Shown: positions 43,853-53,286 of the stretch, one piece after another | Position numbering within the stretch: the first letter of the stretch is position 1 | Layout of the letters: each line of letters opens with the position of its first letter | Source of the DNA: BOG-1112 sp964611335 | GTDB lineage: Bacteria; Bdellovibrionota_B; Oligoflexia; Oligoflexales; Bog-1112 | DNA: 64,000 nt | Direction: 5' to 3' | NCBI GenBank assembly: GCA_964611335.1 | Contig: CAZSXR010000002.1 | Coordinates: forward strand, 310,001-374,000 | The notes under the pieces: generated by a model | Databases searched by the model: none | What the model was told of the DNA's origin: nothing | Seen by the model: only the letters and a program-made list of their open reading frames with translations | Translations under genes and position numbers: made by a program

Positions 43853-44805
43853 GAGATCGTTTTAAAACCTCTTAAAGTTGCTTTCTTTTGTTTCAAAGGA
43901 CAGCGGAAAATTCCTTTAAAAAATCTAAATAAGTCATCGCTACCCATCATAAGAATGTTTGCAATAGGTTCTCTATTTTCTTCAAAGAAAACCTCACCAC
44001 TAACACTCATGTTTCCACTATAATTTTCAGCAGTGAGCTTAATACTTTCTGAATGCGACAACTTACCACCTTGAAAATGCCAAATACTTTGAATGGGATT
44101 TAAAAAAACAAGTTCTTCCGGTAACAAAACCGTCTTTTTTCTTAATTTTATAGTCTGTGCTTCTTTTCTCACACTTACATTGGAAAAAAGAATTTCACCT
44201 TGCCCAAAAGAAGAACTAAGAGTGTAGGGACGTTTTTTTTGAAAAATTAAAGAACCTGTGAGTTCCGCATAAATATTATTCTCTAAAACAGGACTGATCT
44301 TTCCTCTTAAAAGAGCAGAAATAAACTTCAATGGAAGTTTATGAAAATTCACAGATAAATTCCCTGCTGTTGCCTCAAGATTCTTCGGCTTCTTCTTTTT
44401 TAAAAAATAAATATCTGCAAACATCGGGACAGCAAAAGTACCCGCAAAATACTTTTCGCTATCTATAACACCTTGAAACTCATAAACAAACAAGCGCTTT
44501 CTCAATAAAATTTTCAGAGAAATTCGAAACTTTTCAATATTCAAAACATCTTTATGCTCTCCAAACCGTTCATAGATTCTAACGTTCGACAAACTAAAAG
44601 ATAGCAATCTGTGAAAATTTATTTTATCGAATTTCATCCTCATCTGATCCGAAGAAACAAAAAATAGAAATTCCTCTTCAAGAAGGTTTCTAAACGAATC
44701 CGAATGGAAGTATTTTTTTCCACCAATAACAATGATCATAAAAAAAATGAGACAAAGGGATGCCACATAGAACTTAAAAAAAATTTTACTGAATCTTGCA
44801 CCCAT
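43843..44805 (-). CDS. GspN-like/AsmA-like inner-membrane protein
   Basis: A 320-aa protein with one N-terminal membrane helix (about residues 10-28) and a periplasmic beta-rich part with long hydrophobic strands (KFRISLKILLRKRLFVYEF, then LTGSLIFQ). This layout resembles GspN of type II secretion systems and AsmA-like proteins. Its place between two prepilin genes, separated by 1 bp from the first and overlapping the second, favours a GspN-like role. Sequence likeness is weak, so this is mostly inference from context. Confidence 0.5.
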   Translation of the reverse strand: MGARFSKIFFKFYVASLCLIFFMIIVIGGKKYFHSDSFRNLLEEEFLFFVSSDQMRMKFDKINFHRLLSFSLSNVRIYERFGEHKDVLNIEKFRISLKILLRKRLFVYEFQGVIDSEKYFAGTFAVPMFADIYFLKKKKPKNLEATAGNLSVNFHKLPLKFISALLRGKISPVLENNIYAELTGSLIFQKKRPYTLSSSFGQGEILFSNVSVRKEAQTIKLRKKTVLLPEELVFLNPIQSIWHFQGGKLSHSESIKLTAENYSGNMSVSGEVFFEENREPIANILMMGSDDLFRFFKGIFRCPLKQKKATLRGFKTISCF

Positions 44806-44806
44806 T

Positions 44807-46024
44807 TTATAGCGGCCTACAACAGGTTAAAGTTCGAGTTGAACACACCAACCCCATTAAAATTCCCGAAGAGCTTTGACCGCCATTGGCTTTAACAACT
44901 TGTTCAACCTGATTATAGTGGGGAGAACTGGTAGCCAAATAACCTCCAGGTAAACGATCATCCTTTGCTTCATTGCTATTACAAGCAGTCCAAGTCGCAT
45001 CTTGTTTAGGCATCGTACAATGAAATTGACAACCTGATCGTTGATCTTGTTGGACCCAATACCCAGGTGGACAGCGAGCTGAAAGAGAACCATAGGGAGA
45101 CGCAGGTATACAAATATAAGCACTACTTGCGGGGAGACAATTTGCAAGGCCTGTAGGTGTAAGCCCACGGAATACAGTATTTTCGGGACATGTAAGTTCA
45201 GATTGAGTGATCTTTCTACAAATTGGTCCCCGTATATTTTTGAGAGGAACAACATTAGCAGGCATTATGTAAGCTTGAGTGTAAGGTGAACTACATACGC
45301 AATTCGGAGACCCATTTGCATTGTATCCACGAATAACAGCTCCTGGATTACAACTGCTATTTACATAAGGGCCTAAAATGTTTTTGACCTGATGTGTAAA
45401 AAAATGAGAGCTTTGTGGCAAACTTGGTAAGGGGGCTAGATCAGGAAGTGAATGCGGGACTTGTATAACCCTATAGGCAACATGAATTTCTGCAGGACCA
45501 AAAGCACACGTTGAGGCATTGTTTTCACAAGTTGCATAGAAAAAAGTTTGCGCTTGAAAAGCACAATTTGGATTCGTTGGTCCTGGCTTTTTGCATTGTA
45601 GTCCACTTACATCATAATAGATTGGGGTAACTGGATCTACGTTTGTCATGACCCCCACACTCTGGAGTCCTGATGCATAATCCAAAGCGAAAAAATTATA
45701 ATTCCCATCTGTAGGCGGATGTGTAAGCGCACTTGTACAACCTACTCCTGACCCCAACACACATTGAATGTAATTTGCATTTGTTGCATCTAATAAACTT
45801 AAGTAAAGAGAGCTTGGTGATTTGAGTTTATTCTCTATATCACTTGCTATAAACTGCATGCTCGCTCTTGCTTTTGCGCGCCGTTGTATTTTATTTGAAG
45901 AACCAAAAAATTGACTCATTGCAACTGCCATAATGCTCAGAAGACTGACGGCAACCATAACCTCGACTAGAGTGGTTCCAAGCTGATCGTGAAAGCTCCT
46001 TGAATTGGAATCCAAGTTCTGCAT
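44807..46024 (-). CDS. Prepilin-like protein with cysteine-rich modules
   Basis: A 405-aa prepilin-like protein, first of the three-gene cluster. The leader is long (17 residues) and ends in LG, then TTLVEVMVAVSLLSIM, keeping Glu5 of type III signals; the usual Phe at +1 is Thr. The C-terminal part has about fourteen cysteines, with repeated modules of the form GYNANGSPNCVC and FRGLTPTGLANC that resemble the GKPNCEC module of the other prepilin here. The two are likely related parts of one pilus or secretion tip. Confidence 0.72.
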   Translation of the reverse strand: MQNLDSNSRSFHDQLGTTLVEVMVAVSLLSIMAVAMSQFFGSSNKIQRRAKARASMQFIASDIENKLKSPSSLYLSLLDATNANYIQCVLGSGVGCTSALTHPPTDGNYNFFALDYASGLQSVGVMTNVDPVTPIYYDVSGLQCKKPGPTNPNCAFQAQTFFYATCENNASTCAFGPAEIHVAYRVIQVPHSLPDLAPLPSLPQSSHFFTHQVKNILGPYVNSSCNPGAVIRGYNANGSPNCVCSSPYTQAYIMPANVVPLKNIRGPICRKITQSELTCPENTVFRGLTPTGLANCLPASSAYICIPASPYGSLSARCPPGYWVQQDQRSGCQFHCTMPKQDATWTACNSNEAKDDRLPGGYLATSSPHYNQVEQVVKANGGQSSSGILMGLVCSTRTLTCCRPL

Positions 46025-46287
46025 AACCCCCCATTTCCAGAAACGCCTACAATTCCCTTTGAATCAAATCTTATCGGTCCAATATTTTTATGAAATTTGT
46101 ATTAGGATATCACAGAAGGCTCATTCCGTCTTATACCGAAAAGAGAACTCAATAGAGTTGTGAGCACAGCGAAGATCGTCTATATAGGATCACTGCTTTC
46201 ACAAGGCCTCAATACGAAAAATTTCTACATGGAAATTGCAGTATTTTTTAGAGAGGCTTCTCACATTTAGCTAGGAATGGACTCTTT

Positions 46288-49167
46288 ATGTGGAAAATCA
46301 ACCAACGTCTTATAAGCCAAACTGAGCCTGAACTTGGGCTTGGACTCGTCACAAAAATCGAAACTAAAAACGGAACCCTTGAAGTACTCTATCCTCAGGC
46401 CAATGTGAAACGCCTCTACTCCTTACAAAGAGCCCCCATTCGTCGTTTTATGCTCCAAGTCGGACAAAAAGGATTTGACGCCCGCTCTGAACCCTTCACC
46501 GTTGAAGGGATTGAAAACTTCGATGGAGTTTTGAAATACATAAGTGGTGAAAAAGGTATTTGGGAACATGAGCTTAGCGCTAAGGATGAGACTCTTTCCC
46601 CCGCACTTTCCCAATTTTTTACAAATCACTTGTCTGATTTTAAAGCCTTCGACCTGCGCAAAGAAACATGGTCACTCAAAAGTAAGCATCTTGCCATGCC
46701 TGCCAAAGGCCTGATCGGCGCTCGTGTAGAACCCATAAAACACCAGCTCTACATTGCTTGGGAGGTCTCTCAACGGATATTCCCCCGCGTTCTCCTCGCA
46801 GACGAAGTGGGTTTGGGTAAAACTATCGAAGCAGGACTTATCTTCTCTCGACTTCGCATCTTAGGGCGCGCTGAAAAAGTACTTATTTTGGCCCCACCAA
46901 GCCTTGTTCATCAGTGGGTCGCCGAAATGTATAGACGCTTTGGCGAACTTTTTACAATACTTGACGAAGAACGCTGCGCAGAAGATGAAAGCGCTCAAGA
47001 CATGTCTCCTTTCGCAGTAAATCAAAAAATTATCAGTTCACTTGATTTTCTAGTGAGTAATCCAGCACGATATGAACAGGCTCTGGAGGAACAATGGGAT
47101 CTTATTGTTATCGATGAAGCACATAAATTAGAGTGGAATGAAGAAACACCCAACGCTTCATGGCTGATTGCAAAAGGACTGAGTTTAAAAACTCACGGAC
47201 TTCTTTTGCTCACAGCAACACCACAGCAAAAAGGAACGAGCACACAATTTGGTTTATTACATCTTGTTGATCCCGAGAAATTCTCAAACTTTGATAACTT
47301 TCTCGATAATCTTTCAAAAATGAAAGAACTCAATACTTGTGTAAGCAAAATACAAAATGGAGATCTTGCAGATGCTTCACATTTAATAAAATCCCTCTTT
47401 CCTAAAGACGCTTCGTTGGTTGAATCTTTAAAACAATTAGAATCTTCAAAAAATCCGACGAAATTCCTAAACACACTCATCGACCGACATGGAACAGGAC
47501 GTGTTTATTTCCGAAATCGACGTCAACGCATACAAGGGTTTCCCGTACGTAAACTTCACTCAGTAGAATTGGAAACATCCCCAGATTTTGCCGCACACCT
47601 TCAAGGAGTGAATCCAAAAGAAATCGATGATCGATTTCTCGTTGACTACGCAACGGGACGTAGCAACAAACGTTCTTTCGAAGGTCATCCAAAAGACGAT
47701 GCTCGTTTTAAGTGGTTGAAAGATTATTTAAACTCCAACAGAGAAAAAATTCTCATCATTTGCGCTAGCAAGGAGAGAGTCGAAAAAACTGCACAGTTTA
47801 TAGACCCTCAGTACATGCAAGCAGCCCAGCGCAAAGTTGGTATTTTTCATGAAGGTCTTTCTATACTCGACAGAGACTTGCAAGCCGCTTGGTTTGCACG
47901 CAATGATGATGCGCGGGCACTTATTTGCAGCGAGATCGGTGGAGAAGGACGCAACTTTCAATTTGTTAAGAAACTTATTCTTTTCGACATTCCTATGCAT
48001 CCCGACTTACTTGAACAACGTATAGGTCGTCTTGATCGGATAGGACAAGGTAAAGAAATAGAAATACTGGTTCCTTGGCAAAAAGACACTCCGGAAGAAG
48101 TCCTATTTAAGTGGTACGACCAAGGTCTTAATGCTTTCGCACAATCCTGGAATGGTGCAGCTACAGTTCTCGAAGAATACAGCACTAAACTTCTTGAAAT
48201 GTTTGCACAGTTTCTTCCACACCATCCGAAATTCAAAGATCGTCAAAAGAATCTCGACAAACTTATTTCTGATACACAAAAAACCTCTGAAAAAATCCGC
48301 CTTGAAATCACGGACAACATTGACTCTCTTATCGATGTAAACTCTTTTCATGAAACCGTTGGAAATAAACTCTTAGAATCCGTAGACGGATGTGATGATG
48401 ACACTTCTCTTGAATTTTATATTCGTGAAATTTTTGACTTCTATGGAGTCGATTATGAAGACTACGACAATGTTGGATCTTTGATTGTAAAAGGAGATTC
48501 TCTTTCATTTATAGAGAATTTCCCACTTGCAAATAAAGAAGAAGACGTCACTGTAACTTTCAACAGACGTACCGCACTCGCGCGAGAAGAAATGCTCTTT
48601 TTATCTCTCGATCATCCAATGGTTGAACTTACTTTCGATCACTTCCTTCATCACAATGACGGTGTGGCGAGCATTTGCAGATGGGATCACAGTCCTTTTG
48701 GCAAGGGGGCTCTTATCCAACTCTCGCTCATTATGGAGGCGAAGGGTCGCAAAGAGCTTCAACTCGAAAGATATCTTCCACTAACTGTCAAATCGATTGT
48801 CTTCAATCACAAAGGCGAACCGGTTCCTCACGACAAGCTTAAAGATAAAAACAAGCACCTTCGTGAAGTTACCGACAAAGCCTTTCTTGCTAAAATCGGA
48901 GATTTGAAACCTTTACTGATGCCACCTATTGAAAAATTTATGCAAAAATTAAGTGGATGGCTTGAGCAAGAAAAAGATAAAGCTAAGAATTTAGCAAGAG
49001 AAAAGACTCAGCAAGAGATAGACAGACTCCATCACCTACTTGAAGTCAATCCTCTTGTCTCAAGAAAAGAAGTCGATGCGATGATACAGATGCAAACAGA
49101 CACACTCAGAGCTCTATCTGCTGCGTCGTGTAGAATTGATGCGATACGAGTAATTCTCACCACCTAA
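46288..49167 (+). CDS. rapA: RNA polymerase-associated ATPase RapA
   Basis: Swi2/Snf2-family ATPase that frees RNA polymerase from stalled or post-termination complexes. At 959 aa it is close to E. coli RapA (968). The N-terminal Tudor-like domains (about 1-110), the P-loop ADEVGLGKTIEAG near residue 175, VIDEAHKLEW (DEAH), LLTATPQQ and the C-lobe CSEIGGEGRNFQ...LFDIP and QRIGRLDRIGQG (motif VI) are all there, followed by the RapA-specific C-terminal half. The ATG follows a 263-bp gap that it shares with the divergent prepilin operon, presumably with both promoters. Confidence 0.93.
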   Translation: MWKINQRLISQTEPELGLGLVTKIETKNGTLEVLYPQANVKRLYSLQRAPIRRFMLQVGQKGFDARSEPFTVEGIENFDGVLKYISGEKGIWEHELSAKDETLSPALSQFFTNHLSDFKAFDLRKETWSLKSKHLAMPAKGLIGARVEPIKHQLYIAWEVSQRIFPRVLLADEVGLGKTIEAGLIFSRLRILGRAEKVLILAPPSLVHQWVAEMYRRFGELFTILDEERCAEDESAQDMSPFAVNQKIISSLDFLVSNPARYEQALEEQWDLIVIDEAHKLEWNEETPNASWLIAKGLSLKTHGLLLLTATPQQKGTSTQFGLLHLVDPEKFSNFDNFLDNLSKMKELNTCVSKIQNGDLADASHLIKSLFPKDASLVESLKQLESSKNPTKFLNTLIDRHGTGRVYFRNRRQRIQGFPVRKLHSVELETSPDFAAHLQGVNPKEIDDRFLVDYATGRSNKRSFEGHPKDDARFKWLKDYLNSNREKILIICASKERVEKTAQFIDPQYMQAAQRKVGIFHEGLSILDRDLQAAWFARNDDARALICSEIGGEGRNFQFVKKLILFDIPMHPDLLEQRIGRLDRIGQGKEIEILVPWQKDTPEEVLFKWYDQGLNAFAQSWNGAATVLEEYSTKLLEMFAQFLPHHPKFKDRQKNLDKLISDTQKTSEKIRLEITDNIDSLIDVNSFHETVGNKLLESVDGCDDDTSLEFYIREIFDFYGVDYEDYDNVGSLIVKGDSLSFIENFPLANKEEDVTVTFNRRTALAREEMLFLSLDHPMVELTFDHFLHHNDGVASICRWDHSPFGKGALIQLSLIMEAKGRKELQLERYLPLTVKSIVFNHKGEPVPHDKLKDKNKHLREVTDKAFLAKIGDLKPLLMPPIEKFMQKLSGWLEQEKDKAKNLAREKTQQEIDRLHHLLEVNPLVSRKEVDAMIQMQTDTLRALSAASCRIDAIRVILTT

Positions 49168-49246
49168 TTCATGCCATCCATCATAAGTTGACCCCCTTTC
49201 TTTTAAATTCTACACATAAGATCTCAAATTTGATTCTGGAGATCTT

Positions 49247-49558
49247 ATGCACTTTTCTAAAATTTCACAAATTGTCCTAGGCGTGTCTTTGCTACACTCT
49301 TCTGCTTTTGCTTACGTTCCATACGTAGCTGTAGTTAACGAAGTATGCATTGAGCTCAATGAAGACCAATGCAAAAACAGAAAAATGTGCCATTGGTTTG
49401 AAGAGCGGAGCCTATGCCAAGTGAACCTTAAAGAAGCCTCTATGAAAGAAATTGAAATTAGAAGTAAAAATAGAATCTTTATTATTAGTGTCGCTATTGG
49501 TGTCATCGCTTTAGCATTTATTGGCCCAGATCTGCTAATGAATCAAGGGCGCAGGTAG
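49247..49558 (+). CDS. Small secreted/membrane protein with four cysteines
   Basis: A 103-aa protein with a signal peptide (about residues 1-22, SSAFA), a short central region with four cysteines (VCIELNEDQCKNRKMCHWFEERSLC), resembling a disulfide knot, and a C-terminal membrane helix (about residues 75-96). AGATCTT-type upstream sequence includes GGAGATCTT before the ATG. No family recognised. It ends just before a strong terminator. Confidence 0.6.
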   Translation: MHFSKISQIVLGVSLLHSSAFAYVPYVAVVNEVCIELNEDQCKNRKMCHWFEERSLCQVNLKEASMKEIEIRSKNRIFIISVAIGVIALAFIGPDLLMNQGRR

Positions 49559-49567
49559 GCATTAAAA

Positions 49568-51463
49568 TTAAGTAAAGTTCCTCATGCGAACTTTAATAGT
49601 ATGAGGAACTTTTTTAAGCTCGTTAAAAAACTCTTCTTTGAAGCTACTTACATCGGTCACTACATAACCAACATCTTTATGTGTAGAAAGATATTGCGCT
49701 TCGACGTTCACATTCCATTTTCCAAAGAATCCGTTGATCGCTGCAAGAATTCCAGGAACATTTTCGTGAATATGAAAAATCCTTGTGAGTCCTTTTTGCA
49801 AATGTGGAATATTAAGCACAGGAAAATTTACACTTCCCAAAGAAGAGCCGTAATCAAAATATTCAATAAAACGGTTCACAACAGTTTCACCGATATTTTT
49901 TTGTGCTTCTTGCGTACTCCCTCCAATATGCGGAGTGAGAATCACGTTAGACATATTTTGGAGTTCTAATACAAATTTTTCATCATTCGAACGAGGCTCT
50001 TCAGGATACACGTCTAAAGCAGCTCCCTTTAATTTTCCTAGTTGTAAATACTTTGACAAAGCTTTCAAATCGACAATGTGTCCACGACTTAGATTGAGAA
50101 AAATACTTCCATCTTTCATCTGCTCAAATTCTGGCTCTTGAAACAAACCAGTATTTTCAGAACGACCATCAACATGAAGCGTAACGATATCTGCTCTGTT
50201 TAAAAGAGTTTTTAATTCCAAACAGCGTTCGGAATTCCCCAAAGAAACTTTTTCTACAAGATCATAGTAGAGCACATGCATACCCATGCTTTCAGCAAGA
50301 ATGGAAAGCTGAGAGCCAATATTCCCATAGCCTACTATGCCTAAAGTTTTACCACGCACTTCACATGCACTTGTCGCAGTTTTATCCCAAACCCCTTGGT
50401 GTAAAAGCTGACTCTTCGGAAAAATCTGCCGCGAAAGAACAATAATCAACCCTGCTGCTAATTCCACAACACTTCTTGTGCTAGAAAACGGTGCATTGAA
50501 TACAGCAACCCCTTGACTCGCAGCTTTTTCAAGTTCGATCTGGTCTGTACCTATACAAAATGCTCCCACACATAATAGTTTTTTTGCATGAGCAAGCACT
50601 TTCGCATTTACCTGTGTTTTGGATCGAATTCCTAAAAAATGTATGTCGGAAATTTTCTTAATCAGCTCCTCTTCTCCGCAGGCTTTTGTGAGAGTCTCGA
50701 CAACAAAACCCTTCTTTCGAAAAGTTTCTGCAGCTACCGCATGCACATTTTCAAGAAGAAGAATTTTGATATCCTCACTTGTATCTTTTTGAGAAGGATC
50801 TTTGTATTCTTTTGCGAGGATTTCAAGACTTGTAATTTCGCGACTTGCTTTTTTTACAGTCTCTGCTCTAAAAATATTTTCAGTAAAAACATAAAATGAA
50901 CAATGCGGATTATCTTCAGCCACTTCAAAATCTGTCATGGCATCACCAAGAATAATACCTTTACCGCTGAGATTCAGAGATTTAACTAATTTTGCTTTGC
51001 CTCGACTCTGAGATAAAATATTCGTTGTATCTATTCCCACTACTTTTTTAGAAAGATTGAAATGAAATTCGTTTGCATATACACGATCTTCTCTCAAACC
51101 TAAAATTTGGATGATCGGCGTTATAATTTCTTTAAATCCCCCAGAGACTACATAAATTTTATCAGCGTTTAATTTTAGAAATTTGCGATTTTCTATAAAG
51201 GATTTTGTAATAAGAGATTTTTGTTCCTCGATAGCTTTGAGTATGTGATGTTCATTTAAATTAAGAAGAAGCAGTCTTCTTTTCAAAGCCTGAGAGAAAT
51301 CTAAAGTTCCACTCATGGCTGCTTCCGTCAATTTGCGAATTTCATCACAAATGGATTCCTTTTTAGGATGCCCTGATAGGGAGATTTCAGCGAGTATTTC
51401 GAGCGTTTCGCCTTTGATGATCGTATTATCGAAATCAAGAATGAGAAAATCAGGAACTTTCAT
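49568..51463 (-). CDS. Phosphoserine phosphatase-phosphoglycerate dehydrogenase fusion (SerB-SerA)
   Basis: A 631-aa fusion of the first and last enzymes of serine synthesis. Residues about 1-225 are a HAD-IB phosphatase: DFDNT with the nucleophile Asp10, VVSGGFKE, and the GDAMTDFEVA metal-binding motif. Residues about 230-535 are D-3-phosphoglycerate dehydrogenase: VGYGNIGSQLSILAESMGM nucleotide-binding fold, catalytic Arg in NLSRGHIVD, Glu in DVYPEEPR and His in TPHIGGST. An ACT domain for feedback by serine closes the protein (about 555-631, HENVPGILAAIN). The transaminase SerC is not in the window. The fusion is unusual but all visible key residues are intact. Confidence 0.9.
   Translation of the reverse strand: MKVPDFLILDFDNTIIKGETLEILAEISLSGHPKKESICDEIRKLTEAAMSGTLDFSQALKRRLLLLNLNEHHILKAIEEQKSLITKSFIENRKFLKLNADKIYVVSGGFKEIITPIIQILGLREDRVYANEFHFNLSKKVVGIDTTNILSQSRGKAKLVKSLNLSGKGIILGDAMTDFEVAEDNPHCSFYVFTENIFRAETVKKASREITSLEILAKEYKDPSQKDTSEDIKILLLENVHAVAAETFRKKGFVVETLTKACGEEELIKKISDIHFLGIRSKTQVNAKVLAHAKKLLCVGAFCIGTDQIELEKAASQGVAVFNAPFSSTRSVVELAAGLIIVLSRQIFPKSQLLHQGVWDKTATSACEVRGKTLGIVGYGNIGSQLSILAESMGMHVLYYDLVEKVSLGNSERCLELKTLLNRADIVTLHVDGRSENTGLFQEPEFEQMKDGSIFLNLSRGHIVDLKALSKYLQLGKLKGAALDVYPEEPRSNDEKFVLELQNMSNVILTPHIGGSTQEAQKNIGETVVNRFIEYFDYGSSLGSVNFPVLNIPHLQKGLTRIFHIHENVPGILAAINGFFGKWNVNVEAQYLSTHKDVGYVVTDVSSFKEEFFNELKKVPHTIKVRMRNFT
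49574..49615 (+). terminator. Rho-independent terminator overlapping the end of serAB
   Basis: Perfect 12-base stem AAAGTTCCTCAT (49574-49585) with ATGAGGAACTTT (49601-49612), a 15-base loop and further T residues. It ends the small secreted-protein gene. It lies within the last codons of the convergent SerB-SerA gene. Confidence 0.75.
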
Positions 51464-51505
51464 AGAAATATCCTTATGTCGATTTAAACGCTCTTCTATT
51501 CTAAC

Positions 51506-53134
51506 TTAAGACAAAAGAGCCTCATCTGAGATCCCTCGACTACGCTCGGGATGACGGGCGAGAAGAGGAGAGGTTTTAGCTCGTTGAGTATAGGATACTT
51601 TGACCATTCTCTCTAGAGACTGACGAGGGCGCTTCAAAATTTTCTCTGTGATTTGAAATTCGGATTGCCCTGTGTTCTGATGAATCATATTTAGCCCATG
51701 TTCAAAACCGTACAAAATATTTCCACATAAAACATCTGCAGCAACTTTGTCTTTTCGAGATTTATGAATCAGATATTGTATAGCGAGTGTATCAAACACA
51801 AGTTTCATCCCATGTTCACTTTCAAATTTTGCCTCGAAAGTTTTAATAAGTTGAATCTCAGCACGACTATCTTCTTCAACGGTTTTTAAAATTTTTTCTA
51901 AGAATCCCTTTGGGTCTTGAATAAGAGCTTCTGTAACTTCAAGCTCCAAAATATTAGTAGAGGGTAAAGAGTATTTATAATCTCTAAATATTCTTTCCAA
52001 TATGGTCATCAAAGCTCTTGCACCTGTTTTCTCATCGACCGCTTTCAAAGCAATTTTCTTCAAAGCGCCGTCTGTAAATCGTAATTTGATCCCATAAGCG
52101 TCAAATGCTTCTACATATTGCTTAACCACAGAACCTTCCGATTCTTTCAAAATAGAAAACAATGCGTGTTCATCAAGGTCCTCACAAGCAACACGAATAG
52201 GCAATCTACCGATAAATTCAGGTTCAAAACCGTAGTCTATAAAATCCTGAGTTGTGCTCTCTTGGAAACTTTCCTGAACAGAAAATTTCTGCGTCTTTTG
52301 AGAAAATCCAATCGCTTTTTTATGAAGCCTCTTTGCAACAATCTCTTCGAGTCCACTAAAAGCTCCACTCACTATAAAAAGAATATGTCGAGTGTTGATA
52401 GAGTGCTTTTCTATTTTTCCTTTTTGTTGCATTTCCATGAAAGCTTGCATCTGAGATGCTGGATCATGACTTGCACGCAAATCTACATCCGTTTCTTCCA
52501 TCAGTTTAAGAAGACCCATCTGAACACCACGTCCACTGACATCACGCCCACGCGACTCGCTTCGTGTTGCCAACTTGTCCGCTTCATCTAAGTACACGAT
52601 TCCGTATTGAGCTTTTTGCAAATCTCCATCTGCTTGACTCACCAAATCTTTGATGAGGTCATCTACATTAGCTCCTACATAACCTGTCTCACTAAAACGT
52701 GTTGCATCTGCTTTAACAAAAGGCACGCCAATCAATTTCGCAATTTGACGAACCAAATAAGTTTTACCAACCCCTGTAGGTCCAAGTATGAGAACGTTTT
52801 GTTTTGCATAATTTTCATGGAAGGGATCGGAAGGATTCTTCAAATGTTTCTGAACCTGATTGTAATGATCACATACAGCAATGCTCAACGCTTTCTTTGC
52901 TTCATCCTGTCCTATGACAAAACGATCGAGATAAGCTTTGAGCTCCTTAGGTTTTCTATCGAAATGTATGTTTAAGGGTTCCGATGGAGGAGTCAGGCTT
53001 GTTTTCGTTTTTTGTTTAGGAACAAACGGAATTTCTTGGGCGATAATCTTAACTTGTCCGCCAAAACGTTGCTTAATAAAATCTTCGAACTCTTTCTGAA
53101 TGTCTTCAGCATTCGGTATGTCTTTTTCACTCAT
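51506..53134 (-). CDS. ClpX-like AAA+ ATPase without zinc-binding domain
   Basis: ClpX/HslU-type unfoldase of 542 aa from the ATG at 53134. AAA+ motifs: LILGPTGVGKTYLVRQIA (Walker A near residue 122), YLDEADKLATRSESRGRDVSGRGVQ (Walker B and pore-adjacent region), GFEPEFIGRLPI (sensor/Arg finger) and KTGARALMTILE (sensor 2). It lacks the N-terminal C4 zinc domain of ClpX and has an extended C-terminal region (about 120 residues) instead. No clpP is nearby. It may be a second, specialised ClpX. The last 20 residues come from a repeat sequence (see 51526-51562). Confidence 0.85.
   Translation of the reverse strand: MSEKDIPNAEDIQKEFEDFIKQRFGGQVKIIAQEIPFVPKQKTKTSLTPPSEPLNIHFDRKPKELKAYLDRFVIGQDEAKKALSIAVCDHYNQVQKHLKNPSDPFHENYAKQNVLILGPTGVGKTYLVRQIAKLIGVPFVKADATRFSETGYVGANVDDLIKDLVSQADGDLQKAQYGIVYLDEADKLATRSESRGRDVSGRGVQMGLLKLMEETDVDLRASHDPASQMQAFMEMQQKGKIEKHSINTRHILFIVSGAFSGLEEIVAKRLHKKAIGFSQKTQKFSVQESFQESTTQDFIDYGFEPEFIGRLPIRVACEDLDEHALFSILKESEGSVVKQYVEAFDAYGIKLRFTDGALKKIALKAVDEKTGARALMTILERIFRDYKYSLPSTNILELEVTEALIQDPKGFLEKILKTVEEDSRAEIQLIKTFEAKFESEHGMKLVFDTLAIQYLIHKSRKDKVAADVLCGNILYGFEHGLNMIHQNTGQSEFQITEKILKRPRQSLERMVKVSYTQRAKTSPLLARHPERSRGISDEALLS
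51526..51562. repeat. HPERSRGI-type interspersed repeat in the 3' end of the ClpX-like gene
   Basis: The sequence GATCCCTCGACTACGCTCGG (with ATGACGGG after it) translates on the minus strand to ARHPERSRGI. This string is a familiar product of a short repeat spread over many bacterial genomes, normally intergenic. Here it supplies the last codons and stop context of the ORF. Confidence 0.6.
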
Positions 53135-53286
53135 AATATATTTTTCCCTCTGAATTTGCTCGAAGCTCTGGTAATTTGGGGACCACATTCGAACTCTAGT
53201 AAGCCTACTAGCCGGAAAACTATATCAAAAGAACCCCCATTCTGACTAGATAGTGACAGCCAAAAACCTTTAAGGAGACTCAAGCA

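Noticed and set aside
52118..52591. 157-codon plus-strand frame
   Set aside because: Antisense to the conserved AAA+ core of the ClpX-like gene; no ribosome-binding site and odd composition.
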